Shown piece after piece: positions 19,594 to 29,870 of a stretch of 64,000 nt of DNA. Source of the stretch: Anaerococcus sp. Marseille-P3625 (GTDB taxonomy: Bacteria; Bacillota; Clostridia; Tissierellales; Peptoniphilaceae). The stretch is taken from positions 62,001 through 126,000 of the forward strand of contig NZ_OCTP01000010.1 of assembly GCF_900232825.1 (NCBI RefSeq). Reading direction: 5' to 3'. Below the pieces are notes generated by a model. The model was not told the DNA's origin and did no database searches. It saw only the letters and a list, made by a program, of their open reading frames with translations. A program made the translations under genes and the position numbers. Position 1 is the first letter of the stretch. Each line of letters opens with the position of its first letter.

Positions 19594-22500
19594 ATGGAAA
19601 ATAAATTTACGCATTTACATGTACATACTGAATATTCGCTTTTAGATGGATTTTCCAGAATAAATCTCCTTCTAGATAAGTGCAAAGAATTGGGCATGGA
19701 TTCTTTGGCTATAACTGACCATGGACAAATGTATGGAGTTATAGAATTTTACAAAAAAGCTAAGGAAAAAGGCATCAAGCCAATTATCGGCTGCGAAGTT
19801 TATGTATCAGAAAAAGATCATCTTATAAAAGATCCAACAAATAAAAAATATTATCATCTGATTTTGCTTGCAAAAAATAACGAAGGTTACAAAAATTTAC
19901 TAAAAATAGTTTCTGAAGCCTATGTCAAGGGATTTTATTATAAACCAAGAGTTGATTTTGAATTTATAAAGAAATATTCCAAGGGACTAATAGCCTTAAG
20001 TGCTTGTCTAAATGGGCAAGTAAATCAAAAAATTATTGAAAATGATATCAAAGGAGCATATCAGACAGCAGAAAAATACCTAGAAGTTTTTGGTAAAGAA
20101 AATTATTATTTGGAATTGCAAAATCACGGGATTAAAGAGCAAATCAAAGTAAACGAAACTTTAAATAAGATTCATAAAGACTTAGCAATTGAGCTTGTGG
20201 CAACAAATGATGTCCATTACATAAATAGGGAAGATGCCTATTATCAAGATGTTTTGCTTTGCATTCAAACAGGCGCCCTTTTAAAAGATGAAAATAGGAT
20301 GAAGATGCCTTGCGATGAATTTTATCTAAAATCCCCTCAAGAAATGGCTGCGATTTTTAAGGATTATGATAGAGCAATTGAAAATACCCAAAAAATAGCG
20401 GATATGTGCAATGTTGAAATAGAATTTCACCATCCACACCTTCCTTTTTTTTCAAAACTTCCAGCAAACACCACAAATTTAGAATATTTAATAAGGCTTG
20501 TAAATGATGGTCTTGAAAAAAAATACGAGAAAATAACAGAAGATATTAGAAAAAGAGCCGAAAAAGAAATTACTGTAATAAATAATATGGGCTATGTGGA
20601 TTATTTTTTAATAGTTTGGGATTTTGTAAAATACGCCAAAGATAATGACATAGCAGTAGGTCCAGGTCGTGGATCTGCAGCAGGTTCTTTAATTTCTTAC
20701 GCCCTAGATATTACACAAATTGATCCACTGAAATATAATCTAATATTTGAGAGGTTTCTAAATCCAGAAAGAGTTTCTATGCCCGATATAGACATAGACT
20801 TTGATTATGTAAGGCGTGATGAAGTTGTAGAATATGTAAATGAGCTTTATGGCAGAGATCATGTTTCTCAAATTGTAACTTTTGGTAGAATGCAAGCAAG
20901 GAATGCCATTAGAGATGTAGGAAGAGTTTTGGATATTTCCTACGGCAAGGTTGACAAGATAGCTAAGCTTGTCCCACAAGTTATAAATATGACCCTTGAT
21001 AGAGCTTTGGAGGAATCAGATAAGTTTAGGCAAGCCTATGAAAATGATGTCCAATCCAAAAGATTAATTGATACTGCAAGAAAAATCGAAGCCTTACCTC
21101 GCCATACTTCTATCCATGCGGCAGGAGTTGTGATGAGTAAGGAAATTTTAACGGATATAGTTCCTTTGGCTTTATCCAACGATCAAGTTGTAACTCAATT
21201 TAACATGATAGAAATTGAGGAATTAGGACTATTAAAAATGGATTTTCTTAGTCTAAGAAACCTTACAGTTATCAAAGATACTATAAAAGATGTTAAGAAT
21301 AATCGTGGCATTAAGATCGATATAGACAAAATCGATGAAAATGATCCAAATATCATCAATCAATTCAATAAGGCAAAAACAATAGGCTTATTTCAATTTG
21401 AATCATCAGGAATGAGAAATTTCCTAAAAAATCTAAAACCCACAGTTTTTGACGATTTAGTTGCGGCAAATTCCCTTTTTAGACCAGGGCCAATGGATCA
21501 AATCCCAACTTATATCCACAATAAAAATAATCCAAATGATATAAAATATATTGACAAAAAACTTGAACCAATTTTAAAAGTCACCTACGGAATAATAGTT
21601 TACCAAGAGCAAGTTATGCAGATTGTTCAACAATTGGGAGGATTTTCTCTAGGAGAAGCAGACAATCTTAGAAGAGCTATGAGCAAGAAAAAGATGGATG
21701 TCATGCAGGCAAATAGGGAAATTTTTGTCAATGGCAAAGTTGATGAAAATGGAATTGTTCTAATACTAGGATGTATTAGAAATGGTGTAAACAGAGAAAA
21801 TGCCAACAAAATTTATGATGAGATGATTTCTTTTGCCAAATACGCTTTCAATAAATCACACTCAGCAGCATATTCTTTGGTTGCAGTTCAAACGGCATAT
21901 TTGAAATATTATTTCAAAGAAGAATATATGGCAAATTTGATATCTTCTGTGATGGATAGTTCTTCTAAATTATATGCCTACATAAGCGAAGCAAAAGAAT
22001 TGGGAATTGAAATAATTGCACCAGATGTAAATAGGTCATATAATAATTTCCATGTAAAAAACAAAAAAATAATTTTTGGTCTTTCGGCTATAAAAAATTT
22101 AGGCAGCAATTTTATAACTGCCATAGTAAATACTAGAGAAAAAGATGGGAAATTTAAAAATTTCAAGGATTTTCTAGAAAGAATTGAACAATACGATAGC
22201 AGAGCTTTAAACAAAAAGGGCTTAGAGTCGCTTATAAAGGCTGGAGCTTTTGATAGCATGGGTTATTATAGAAGTAGATTGATGGCAATTTACGAATCTG
22301 CCATGGCAAATATCCACGAAGGCCAAAAGATAAATCTTAAAGGTCAGATAAATCTTTTGGATTTAGCAGTTAGTAGCGAAGAGTCAGTAGATGATATAAA
22401 TATGCCTAAAATTAATGAATACCCTAAAAATATAAAATTATCTCTTGAAAAAGATGTTTTAGGGTTTTATATAACAGATCATACTTTAAGCGATGCTGGC

Positions 22501-23046
22501 GATAGACTTAAAGATTTAGTAACTTATCAAACAAATTTTAAAGATGAACTTACAGAAACTGAATTGGCAAGATTAGATAATAAATTTGTTAGTATGGCAG
22601 GAATTATCACAAATAAATCAGAAATAATGACAAAAAAACGTGAGCTTATGTCATTTGCTAATCTAGAAGATTTGTATGGTAATATAGAGATGATAATTTT
22701 CCCTGAAACTTATAGAAAATTTAGAAATCTTGTAGAGGAAGATAAGCTAGTTCTTGTCAAAGGAAGATTGCAAGTAGATGAAAATGATATAAAATTACTT
22801 GCATCAGAAATTTTTGATATAGAAAAAATGCAATTAAAAATTCTATATATAAAAATTAATTTTGATAAGTATAATGATTTAAAGGAAATGATTAAGAAAA
22901 ACTTGGGAAAGACTCCAGTTGTAATATATTTTGCAGATAAGAAAAAAACAGTAAAATTAGATGAGAAATTGTGGGTTGACACAAGTGAAGAAAAGTTAGA
23001 AAATTTTATTAAATTTTTAGGAAAAGAAAATGTTAAGTTAAATTAA
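19594..23046 (+). CDS. dnaE: DNA polymerase III alpha subunit, DnaE
   Basis: Replicative C-family polymerase, 1,150 residues. The PHP domain at the N-terminus starts THLHVHTEYSLLDG, the palm carries PDIDIDFD with catalytic aspartates (about 393-400) after GPGRGSAAGS, and the C-terminal region has helix-hairpin-helix and an OB fold. It lacks a DnaQ-like exonuclease insert, so it is DnaE rather than PolC. Sixteen bases separate it from whiA and a 10-base gap leads to pfkA; the dnaE-pfkA-pyk order is common in Firmicutes. Confidence 0.96.
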   Translation: MENKFTHLHVHTEYSLLDGFSRINLLLDKCKELGMDSLAITDHGQMYGVIEFYKKAKEKGIKPIIGCEVYVSEKDHLIKDPTNKKYYHLILLAKNNEGYKNLLKIVSEAYVKGFYYKPRVDFEFIKKYSKGLIALSACLNGQVNQKIIENDIKGAYQTAEKYLEVFGKENYYLELQNHGIKEQIKVNETLNKIHKDLAIELVATNDVHYINREDAYYQDVLLCIQTGALLKDENRMKMPCDEFYLKSPQEMAAIFKDYDRAIENTQKIADMCNVEIEFHHPHLPFFSKLPANTTNLEYLIRLVNDGLEKKYEKITEDIRKRAEKEITVINNMGYVDYFLIVWDFVKYAKDNDIAVGPGRGSAAGSLISYALDITQIDPLKYNLIFERFLNPERVSMPDIDIDFDYVRRDEVVEYVNELYGRDHVSQIVTFGRMQARNAIRDVGRVLDISYGKVDKIAKLVPQVINMTLDRALEESDKFRQAYENDVQSKRLIDTARKIEALPRHTSIHAAGVVMSKEILTDIVPLALSNDQVVTQFNMIEIEELGLLKMDFLSLRNLTVIKDTIKDVKNNRGIKIDIDKIDENDPNIINQFNKAKTIGLFQFESSGMRNFLKNLKPTVFDDLVAANSLFRPGPMDQIPTYIHNKNNPNDIKYIDKKLEPILKVTYGIIVYQEQVMQIVQQLGGFSLGEADNLRRAMSKKKMDVMQANREIFVNGKVDENGIVLILGCIRNGVNRENANKIYDEMISFAKYAFNKSHSAAYSLVAVQTAYLKYYFKEEYMANLISSVMDSSSKLYAYISEAKELGIEIIAPDVNRSYNNFHVKNKKIIFGLSAIKNLGSNFITAIVNTREKDGKFKNFKDFLERIEQYDSRALNKKGLESLIKAGAFDSMGYYRSRLMAIYESAMANIHEGQKINLKGQINLLDLAVSSEESVDDINMPKINEYPKNIKLSLEKDVLGFYITDHTLSDAGDRLKDLVTYQTNFKDELTETELARLDNKFVSMAGIITNKSEIMTKKRELMSFANLEDLYGNIEMIIFPETYRKFRNLVEEDKLVLVKGRLQVDENDIKLLASEIFDIEKMQLKILYIKINFDKYNDLKEMIKKNLGKTPVVIYFADKKKTVKLDEKLWVDTSEEKLENFIKFLGKENVKLN

Positions 23047-23055
23047 GGAGTAAGT

Positions 23056-24015
23056 ATGAAAACAATTGGTATTTTAACAAGCGGTGGCGATGCCCCTGGT
23101 ATGAACTCTGCCATAAGAGCAGCTGTTAGAACTGCTTTAAATAATGGAATGAGAATAAAGGGCATCAGAAATGGTTTTGATGGACTTATGAAAGGTGATA
23201 TTTACGAGATGAATGTTTCATCTGTGGCAGATATCATCCATAAGGGTGGAACGATTTTGGGAACAGCAAGAAGCAGTGAATTTAAGGAAAAAGAAGGACA
23301 AGAAAGAGCAGCTCAAATCCTTACTGATTACGGCATAGAAGGGTTGATTGTAATTGGTGGAGATGGCTCTTACAAGGGAGCTAAGGCTCTATCAGATTTA
23401 GGAATAAAAACTATAGGAATCCCAGGAACAATCGACAATGATATGGGTTATACAGATTACACCATAGGATTTTTTACAGCAATAGAAACTGTAAGTGATG
23501 CCATAGGAAAACTTCGTGATACATCAAGTTCCCATGGCCGTGCGGTTGTTGTAGAAGTTATGGGTAGAAATTGTGGGGACCTTGCTTTATTTTCAGGTCT
23601 TGCAGGTGGAAGCGAATCTATAATTGTTCCAGAACATGAATTTTCAATTGATGAAATAATAGAAAAGATGGAACATGGTAGAAAAAGAGGAAAATTACAC
23701 CATTTAATTACCCTAGCAGAAGGTGTTGGCGATGCTTATTCCATAGCAAGAGAACTTGAAGAAAAAACTGGAATCGAAACAAAAGTTACAGTTTTAGGAC
23801 ATGTTCAAAGAGGTGGCTCTCCTTCAGCAGTTGATAGACTTTTAGGATCAACAATGGGCGCTCATGCAGTAGAACTCTTACTGGAGGAAAAAACAAACAT
23901 TGCAATAGGTTTTGTCAATGGTAAACTAATTGATGTTACTATCGACGAGGCTGTTAGTAGTAAATCCCAATTTAATGAAAATTTGTACGAATTAGCAAAT
24001 AACCTTTCAAAATAA
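23056..24015 (+). CDS. pfkA: ATP-dependent 6-phosphofructokinase
   Basis: Commits fructose-6-phosphate to glycolysis. N-terminal ATP-binding motif [17 protein letters not shown] (about 6-22), the GGDGSYKGA loop (about 102-110), catalytic [12 protein letters not shown] (about 124-135) and the [13 protein letters not shown] signature are present. Glycine in GGDGS predicts ATP rather than pyrophosphate use. 319 residues. Forms a glycolytic pair with pyk. Confidence 0.97.
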   Translation: MKTIGILTSGGDAPGMNSAIRAAVRTALNNGMRIKGIRNGFDGLMKGDIYEMNVSSVADIIHKGGTILGTARSSEFKEKEGQERAAQILTDYGIEGLIVIGGDGSYKGAKALSDLGIKTIGIPGTIDNDMGYTDYTIGFFTAIETVSDAIGKLRDTSSSHGRAVVVEVMGRNCGDLALFSGLAGGSESIIVPEHEFSIDEIIEKMEHGRKRGKLHHLITLAEGVGDAYSIARELEEKTGIETKVTVLGHVQRGGSPSAVDRLLGSTMGAHAVELLLEEKTNIAIGFVNGKLIDVTIDEAVSSKSQFNENLYELANNLSK

Positions 24016-24026
24016 AAGGAGTTAGA

Positions 24027-25805
24027 ATGAATCAATTACCAGAACATTTAAAGAAAACAAAGATAGTATGTACCATAGGCCCTTCTTCAGAAAAACCAGA
24101 AATTCTTGAAGAACTTATCAAAAATGGAATGAATGTAGCAAGACTAAACTTTTCTCATGGAACTCACGAGGAACATTTAGAAAAAATAAAAACTATTAGA
24201 AAAGTAAGACGCAAATTAGATGTGCCTGTTGCAATCATGCTTGATACCAAAGGTCCAGAAATTAGAACTGGAAATTTTGATGTTGACGAAGTTTACCTAA
24301 AACCAAATGATATTTTTACCCTCACTACAAGAGATATTATTGGAAATTCCAGCATCGTTTCCGTATCATATAAGGGTTTACCAAATGATGTAGAAGTTGG
24401 ATCTATTATTTATATAGATGATGGTTTAGTTCAACTTGAAGTAACAGAAATAAAAGATGGAACTGAGGTGATTTGTAAGGCTTTAAACAATGGCATTCTT
24501 TCAAATCATAAGGGAGTTAATTTACCAGGTTCAAAAACAAATCTTCCATCAATTACACCAAAAGATGTTGACGATATAAAATTTGGTATTGAAAATGATG
24601 TAGATTTCATTGCTGCATCCTTTGTCCGCAAAAAAGAAGATGTTTATGATATTAGACGTGTACTTGAAGATCATGGTGGTGAAAATATCAAGATTATCTC
24701 AAAAATAGAATCTCAAGAAGGAGTGGACAATCTTGATGAAATTATCGAAGCAAGTGATGGAATAATGGTTGCCCGTGGTGATTTGGGAGTTGAAATAAAA
24801 ACTGAACTAATACCTATGGTTCAAAAAGATGTTATAAGAAAAGTAAATATGGCTGCAAAACCAGTAATTACTGCTACTCAAATGCTCGATTCTATGATAA
24901 GAAATCCTAGACCAACTCGTGCCGAAACAACAGATGTGGCAAATGCTATAATAGATGGAACCGACTGCGTAATGCTTTCAGGAGAAACAGCAGGAGGAAA
25001 ATATCCAGTTGAAGCAGTAAAAACTATGAGAAATATCTGTATAACTACAGAATTGTCAGATGATTTTAATAAAAATGTTTACGAAACTGATATTTCAACT
25101 TTAAACAATATTACCAATGCAATAGCAAAAAATACTTGTGATATAGCCAAAGAATTAGATGCAAAAGCTATCATTTCTTGCACATCTTCTGGTAACACTT
25201 CAAGAGTTTTATCAAAATTTAAACCAAAGACAAACATTGTAGCAGCAACAACTACAGAAAAAGTCGCTCGTCAATTATCAGTTGTTTGGGGAGTATATCC
25301 AGTAGTCATCCAAGAAGCTAAAGAAACTGATGAGCTAATTGAACGTGCAATATTTGGAGCTATTAATGGCAAATATGTTAATGAGGGAGATCTAACAGTA
25401 GTAACTGCAGGAATTCCTTTGGGCATATCTGGAAATTCAAACTTGATAAAAGTTCATGTTATAGGAGATATAATAACAAGTGGTACAGGAATTGGTACAA
25501 AGTCTGTATCAGGAAAAGTTTGCCTTGCATCAACTAAAAAAGAACTTGAAGAAATATTTGAAGAAGGCGATATAATTGTAGCTAAATTCACCGATTCAGA
25601 TATTACAGAATTTATAGAAAAAGCTAGCGCTTTAGTCACAGAAGAAGCAGGACTAACAAGCCATACAGCAATATCAGCGGTTCATTTTGGAATTCCTGCT
25701 GTAGTAGGTGCCTTTAATATAAGAAATCTTGTAAAAAATGGCGAAATCATAACAGTAGATCCAATCGGCGGAGTTATTTATAAAGGAGAAACAAAAGTTA
25801 TCTAA
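24027..25805 (+). CDS. pyk: Pyruvate kinase with C-terminal PEP-utiliser domain
   Basis: Makes pyruvate and ATP from phosphoenolpyruvate. KIVCTIGPSS (about 12-21), the substrate-binding lysine in KIISKIESQEG, and MVARGDLGVE are diagnostic. At 592 residues it carries the extra C-terminal domain of about 110 residues with EEAGLTSHTA, the phosphohistidine-like swivelling domain of many Firmicute enzymes. Twelve bases follow pfkA; its last base pair region abuts rlmD. Confidence 0.97.
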   Translation: MNQLPEHLKKTKIVCTIGPSSEKPEILEELIKNGMNVARLNFSHGTHEEHLEKIKTIRKVRRKLDVPVAIMLDTKGPEIRTGNFDVDEVYLKPNDIFTLTTRDIIGNSSIVSVSYKGLPNDVEVGSIIYIDDGLVQLEVTEIKDGTEVICKALNNGILSNHKGVNLPGSKTNLPSITPKDVDDIKFGIENDVDFIAASFVRKKEDVYDIRRVLEDHGGENIKIISKIESQEGVDNLDEIIEASDGIMVARGDLGVEIKTELIPMVQKDVIRKVNMAAKPVITATQMLDSMIRNPRPTRAETTDVANAIIDGTDCVMLSGETAGGKYPVEAVKTMRNICITTELSDDFNKNVYETDISTLNNITNAIAKNTCDIAKELDAKAIISCTSSGNTSRVLSKFKPKTNIVAATTTEKVARQLSVVWGVYPVVIQEAKETDELIERAIFGAINGKYVNEGDLTVVTAGIPLGISGNSNLIKVHVIGDIITSGTGIGTKSVSGKVCLASTKKELEEIFEEGDIIVAKFTDSDITEFIEKASALVTEEAGLTSHTAISAVHFGIPAVVGAFNIRNLVKNGEIITVDPIGGVIYKGETKVI

Positions 25806-27052
25806 TGATAATAAAAGATATCAAGATAATTGATATAATCCAAGATGGCAGAGGAGTTGGCAAAAAAGATGGCAAAACTATATTTATAGAAAATGCCATC
25901 TTCGGCGAAGTTCTCGATGCTGAAATTATAGCTTTTAAGAAAAATTATTTGGAAGCTAGAAAAATTCAAACAAAAATACAAAGTCAATATTATAGAAAAC
26001 CTCCATGTCCATATTTTGATGAATGTGGAGGTTGTTCTATAATGGATATCAATTATCAAAAGCAAATAGAATTAAAGAAAAATCTAATCAAAAATGCTTT
26101 AAAAAAATCTGCGAAAATCGAAATTTCAGATTTAGAAATAATGGAATCCAAAGAATTTCATTACAGAAATAAAATTCGCTTAAAAGTAGACGAAAATGGC
26201 AATCTAAACTACCTTAAAAACTACTCAGATCAATATGTAGCAATAAAAAATTGTCTAATAGCAAACGAATTAATATCCAATAATTTATCAGAAATCACAA
26301 AAATATCTAGAGATATAAATCTAAACTCATCTGCAAAAATTGATGAAATCACAATAAGATCAAATAATAGCGATATTTTACTAAATTTGCAAGGAAAATT
26401 TGACCAAGAAAGCTTAAATTATATAAAAGAAAATTACTCGGATGGTAAATACAAAATTAATTTAATAGACGGGAAAAAACTTATAGTAATTTCTGGCAAT
26501 GGATACTTAGAATATAATATCTTAGGCAAAAATTTTAAAATAAGCGCCCTTGATTTTTATCAAGTAAATGACTTTCAAATAGAAAATTTGTACTCCCTAG
26601 CCAAAGAATTTCTAGGAGAAAATCAAAAAATCCTAGATCTTTATTGTGGATCGGCAACAAGTTCAATTGCCATAAATGGCGATCATGTAATAGGCGTTGA
26701 AATAAATAAAAATGCCATCAAAGATGCAAATGAAAATGCAAAAAGAAATGGACTTAAAAATTATAAATTCCTAGCCAAAAACGCCAAATACATAGACGAA
26801 AAATTCATAAAAAATGAAAAAATAGACGCCATAACATTAGATCCTCCAAGAGCGGGCCTAGACAAAGACCTAATAAAAGCAATAACAGACTCAAAAATAC
26901 AAAAAATAGTCTACATATCCTGCAACCCACAAACACTAGCAAGAGATATCAAAAGATTTATGGATAGGGGATATGTGCTAAAGAAAATTAAAGCAGTGGA
27001 TATGTTCCCTCAAACAATGCATGTGGAGAGTGTCGTATTGATGTCAAAATGA
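25805..27052 (+). CDS. rlmD: 23S rRNA (uracil-5-)-methyltransferase, RlmD/RumA type
   Basis: SAM-dependent methyltransferase with an N-terminal TRAM domain (about 1-58) and a [4Fe-4S] cysteine set CPYFDECGGC (about 63-72) plus a later Cys. The Rossmann part has DLYCGSATSSIA (about 277-288), the LDPPRAGLD motif and catalytic cysteine in ISCNPQTLARD. 415 residues. It is the last gene of the conserved chromosomal run; a weak inverted repeat TTTAGTTT/AAAACTAAA lies just beyond without a T run. The exact target (U1939 or U747) cannot be read from sequence. Confidence 0.93.
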   Translation: MIIKDIKIIDIIQDGRGVGKKDGKTIFIENAIFGEVLDAEIIAFKKNYLEARKIQTKIQSQYYRKPPCPYFDECGGCSIMDINYQKQIELKKNLIKNALKKSAKIEISDLEIMESKEFHYRNKIRLKVDENGNLNYLKNYSDQYVAIKNCLIANELISNNLSEITKISRDINLNSSAKIDEITIRSNNSDILLNLQGKFDQESLNYIKENYSDGKYKINLIDGKKLIVISGNGYLEYNILGKNFKISALDFYQVNDFQIENLYSLAKEFLGENQKILDLYCGSATSSIAINGDHVIGVEINKNAIKDANENAKRNGLKNYKFLAKNAKYIDEKFIKNEKIDAITLDPPRAGLDKDLIKAITDSKIQKIVYISCNPQTLARDIKRFMDRGYVLKKIKAVDMFPQTMHVESVVLMSK

Positions 27053-27115
27053 GATTTAGTTTAAATTTTACAAAACTAAATAACTGGTAAATTATATATT
27101 AACTAAAGGATATTA

Positions 27116-28123
27116 ATGAGCTTTTTAGAATTTAAAAATAAATTTATAAATAACGTGATAAAACAAAATAGTGATATTAATATGCAGGAACTTAAAAATT
27201 CTTTAAATAAAATACCTTTAATATTAAAAGATATGGAAGGGAATAGGCTCATGATGATTAGAGATTTAAGCTGTGATGAAACAATAGGTTTTAATTATAT
27301 ATCAGAAGATATATCTTGCAAATATGATTTTTATGAAAACGAGCTTATAGTAGGATTAATATCACCCGATTGGTCTAAAGGGTGGAGGAATATATCTTCA
27401 AATAGATATATTTCTTAACTCATATCTGATTATATGTATTTTTCAAATGAATATGTTTATAGAAGCTATATTATTAATATTATTGGAGCATTAGCATTAG
27501 TATATGGTATATCAAGCTCATTTATGGGACAATCAATGTTTAGATACGGTCACTATAATATAGATGAAGATTATAAGAAATTTACTGATGGTATAAATAG
27601 AAAACATAATAATCTTAATACTAATTATAAAATGTTTGTTTATATAATGAGTAAAATTAATGCACTTGATCCTTACGTAAATAGGGCTATTTTCTACTAT
27701 TCTAAATCTTTAGGATTAATTACTAATTTATTTGAAGAAGAGGCAATTATTTGTCTAGATAATTGTATTGATATAATAATTCAGTTTATAAAAATAAAAG
27801 AGAAGTTACCTACAAAAAAAAGAAAAGATATGCATATCCTTCTTAAGGAAGTTTTATATATTAACGATTTAAATATTAAATACTTAGATTATATATATGA
27901 TTTAAGATGCGATTTTGGTGCTCACCCTGCTAAGAGTTTATGGTGGGATTTTAATGAGATTCATATGAATAATTATGAAGATATTATATATAATGTTCGT
28001 CTCACTTTAATTAAATTCATAGAATATGAATATTCAAATAGAATAGTATCAAAAAAACCTATATCTTGGTATGAATGGTTTATGGATAATTGTGATTTAA
28101 TATATGACTTTATTTGGTTGTAA
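27116..28123 (+). pseudogene. Unknown gene split by an in-frame TAA; possible HEPN-like C-terminus
   Basis: I do not recognise this protein. Frame two is open from ATG 27116 (RBS AAAGGA) to TAA 27416-27418, then open again in the same frame, five codons later reaching an ATG at 27434 and running to 28123. Without the stop it would be about 335 residues. The second half is helix-rich with RCDFGAHPAK, an Rx5H pattern that resembles the HEPN nuclease motif (Rx4-6H); this is inference only. It could be a recently broken gene, two coupled genes, or one read through. Base composition is even poorer in GC than the flanking housekeeping genes, which suggests a local insertion between rlmD and the sensor system. 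Confidence 0.55.
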
Positions 28124-28210
28124 TTGAGATCATTAGAAAATAAATTTATGGCAGTTGTTAAGTTATTGACCAATTTCATATCTATGTATTTAGTTAATTG
28201 AATGGTTATT

Positions 28211-28239
28211 TTAATATAATGATTTTATCCTGCTATAAT
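28211..28239 (+). promoter_or_regulatory. Extended -10 promoter of the two-component operon
   Basis: TGCTATAAT (28231-28239) is an extended -10 element, with a weak TTAATA 17 bp upstream. It lies 30 bases before the response-regulator start. RBS GAGGGAGAG (28253-28261) follows. Confidence 0.5.
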
Positions 28240-28268
28240 TAGGGTTGTAACTGAGGGAGAGCATTTCA

Positions 28269-28922
28269 TTGAAAAAGATATTAATAATTGAAGATAACAA
28301 AAATTTAAATAAAGGACTTTCCATAGCCTTAAATAAAGAATATGAAATTTTTTCTGTAAACACAATTAGTGAAGCTAAAAATTTTATTGATGATGCGGAT
28401 TTGATTTTACTTGATATGAACTTACCAGATGGAGATGGTCTTGAAATAATAAAATACACTAGAGAAACTTCATCTATTCCTATTATAGTTTTATCAGCAA
28501 TAGATCTTGAAGCATATATCATTTCAGCCATAAATTTAGGTGCAGATGATTATTTAACCAAGCCTTTTTCTTTAGGAATCCTAGAAGCAAAGATAAAAAG
28601 AGCCTTTGAAAAAATAGTGTCTAGTGATTTAAATATTTATAAGAAAGATGGTCTAGACTTTAATTTCAATGAAAATATTTTCCATGTAGATAATAAAAAC
28701 ATAGATCTCACAAGGACAGAGACAAAAATTTTATACTATCTGATAAAAAATAAGTCTCAAGTTATTACTAAGGAACTACTTTTTGATTTTATTTGGGGAA
28801 TAGATGATGAATTTATTGATCAAAATACACTGAGTGTCAACATTTCTAGAATAAGAAATAAATTAAAACCCTATGACCCAATAGAAACAGTCTTTGGAGT
28901 TGGATATAAATGGAATTTTTAA
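28269..28922 (+). CDS. OmpR-family response regulator
   Basis: A 217-residue cytoplasmic regulator: receiver domain with the acidic pair IIEDN, phosphoacceptor Asp49 in LLDMNLPDGDG, and the conserved Lys in TKPF. A C-terminal winged helix follows (about 125-217), ending GVGYKWNF. The start is TTG 28269 with a good RBS; the downstream sequence fits the family N-terminus exactly. It overlaps the kinase gene by 13 bases. Its likely target site is the TGTAAG array at 29805-29833 before the truncated ABC gene. Confidence 0.92.
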   Translation: MKKILIIEDNKNLNKGLSIALNKEYEIFSVNTISEAKNFIDDADLILLDMNLPDGDGLEIIKYTRETSSIPIIVLSAIDLEAYIISAINLGADDYLTKPFSLGILEAKIKRAFEKIVSSDLNIYKKDGLDFNFNENIFHVDNKNIDLTRTETKILYYLIKNKSQVITKELLFDFIWGIDDEFIDQNTLSVNISRIRNKLKPYDPIETVFGVGYKWNF

Positions 28923-29782
28923 TAGGTCTTTTAGTTCTTATAATTGGAATTATTCTATATAAATATATTGTCTTGAGAAATGAAATGCGTGAACTCTCAG
29001 ACTATATTGATAAGGCTTTGGATGGAAATTTAGAAATTACCGAATTTGATGAAAAGGAATTATCTAAAATAAAATCAAAGCTCATTAAATTTTTATACGC
29101 AAGCCAAGTAAAAGAAGCGAAAATAAATTCAGAAAAAAGCAAAACAAAAGATTTAATAGCAGATATATCACACCAAACCAAGACGCCAATAACCAATCTT
29201 TCTCTATACATTAGTCTTTTAGAAGATGATCCGAAAGATGAGTATCTTGAAATTATAAAGTATGAACTTAATAAGCTAGAATTTTTAATTCAAAACCTGG
29301 TAAAATCCTCTAGGCTTGAATCCGATATTATTTCCTTACAAAAACATCCAGCAAATTTAAAAAATATAGTAGAAGATGTTTTGAGAGAATTTAAAGTAAT
29401 ATTAGATCAAAAATGTATAAGCATAAATTTAAAAGACGAAGACTTAATTTTCAATTTGGACGAAAGATGGCTTAAAGAAGCTATCCACAATCTTGTAGAT
29501 AATGCTATAAAATACTCGCCAAATGGTTCTACTATTAATGTTTTAGTTTATAAATCTTACCTAAACTATAATTTAGACATAGAAAATGAGTACCAAGACT
29601 TATCAGAAGAAACTTTGCCAAAGATATTTGAAAGATTTTATAGAGGAAAAAATTCAGTTTCAAAGGACGGTTTGGGTTTAGGTCTATTTATAGCCAGAGA
29701 AATTATAGATAAACATGGTGGAAATATAAAGGCATCTTTGAACGAAAATAGAATAAAATTTTCAGTGGACTTCCCCTTATGA
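28910..29782 (+). CDS. Membrane sensor histidine kinase
   Basis: Partner of the preceding regulator, 290 residues. One N-terminal membrane segment (about 3-22), a short cytoplasmic linker, the H-box DISHQTKTPI with phospho-His88, N-box NLVDNAIKYS, and G2 box GLGLGLFIAREI. There is no large extracellular sensor, as in kinases that rely on an ABC transporter to sense peptides. Since the neighbouring transporter gene is truncated, the kinase may have lost its partner. Confidence 0.9.
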   Translation: MEFLIGLLVLIIGIILYKYIVLRNEMRELSDYIDKALDGNLEITEFDEKELSKIKSKLIKFLYASQVKEAKINSEKSKTKDLIADISHQTKTPITNLSLYISLLEDDPKDEYLEIIKYELNKLEFLIQNLVKSSRLESDIISLQKHPANLKNIVEDVLREFKVILDQKCISINLKDEDLIFNLDERWLKEAIHNLVDNAIKYSPNGSTINVLVYKSYLNYNLDIENEYQDLSEETLPKIFERFYRGKNSVSKDGLGLGLFIAREIIDKHGGNIKASLNENRIKFSVDFPL

Positions 29783-29804
29783 GAAGTCTTTTTTCTTACA
29801 AAAC

Positions 29805-29833
29805 TGTAAGAAGTCTTGTAAGCACTTTGTAAG
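29805..29833 (+). promoter_or_regulatory. Tandem TGTAAG operator for the response regulator
   Basis: TGTAAG occurs at 29805-29810, 29817-29822 and 29828-29833, spaced 12 and 11 bp, about one helical turn, as expected for OmpR-family regulators. A TATATT -10 candidate lies at 29844-29849 and the ABC ATPase RBS AGAGGTGA at 29858-29865. The array stands between the sensor kinase and the ABC gene. Confidence 0.6.
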
Positions 29834-29870
29834 ATGTGAATGTTATATTAAATGTAAAGAGGTGATAGAT

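Noticed and set aside
27416-27418. Recoded stop (selenocysteine or pyrrolysine) in the split gene
   Set aside because: The codon is TAA, which is not used for either, and no SECIS-like hairpin was noticed.
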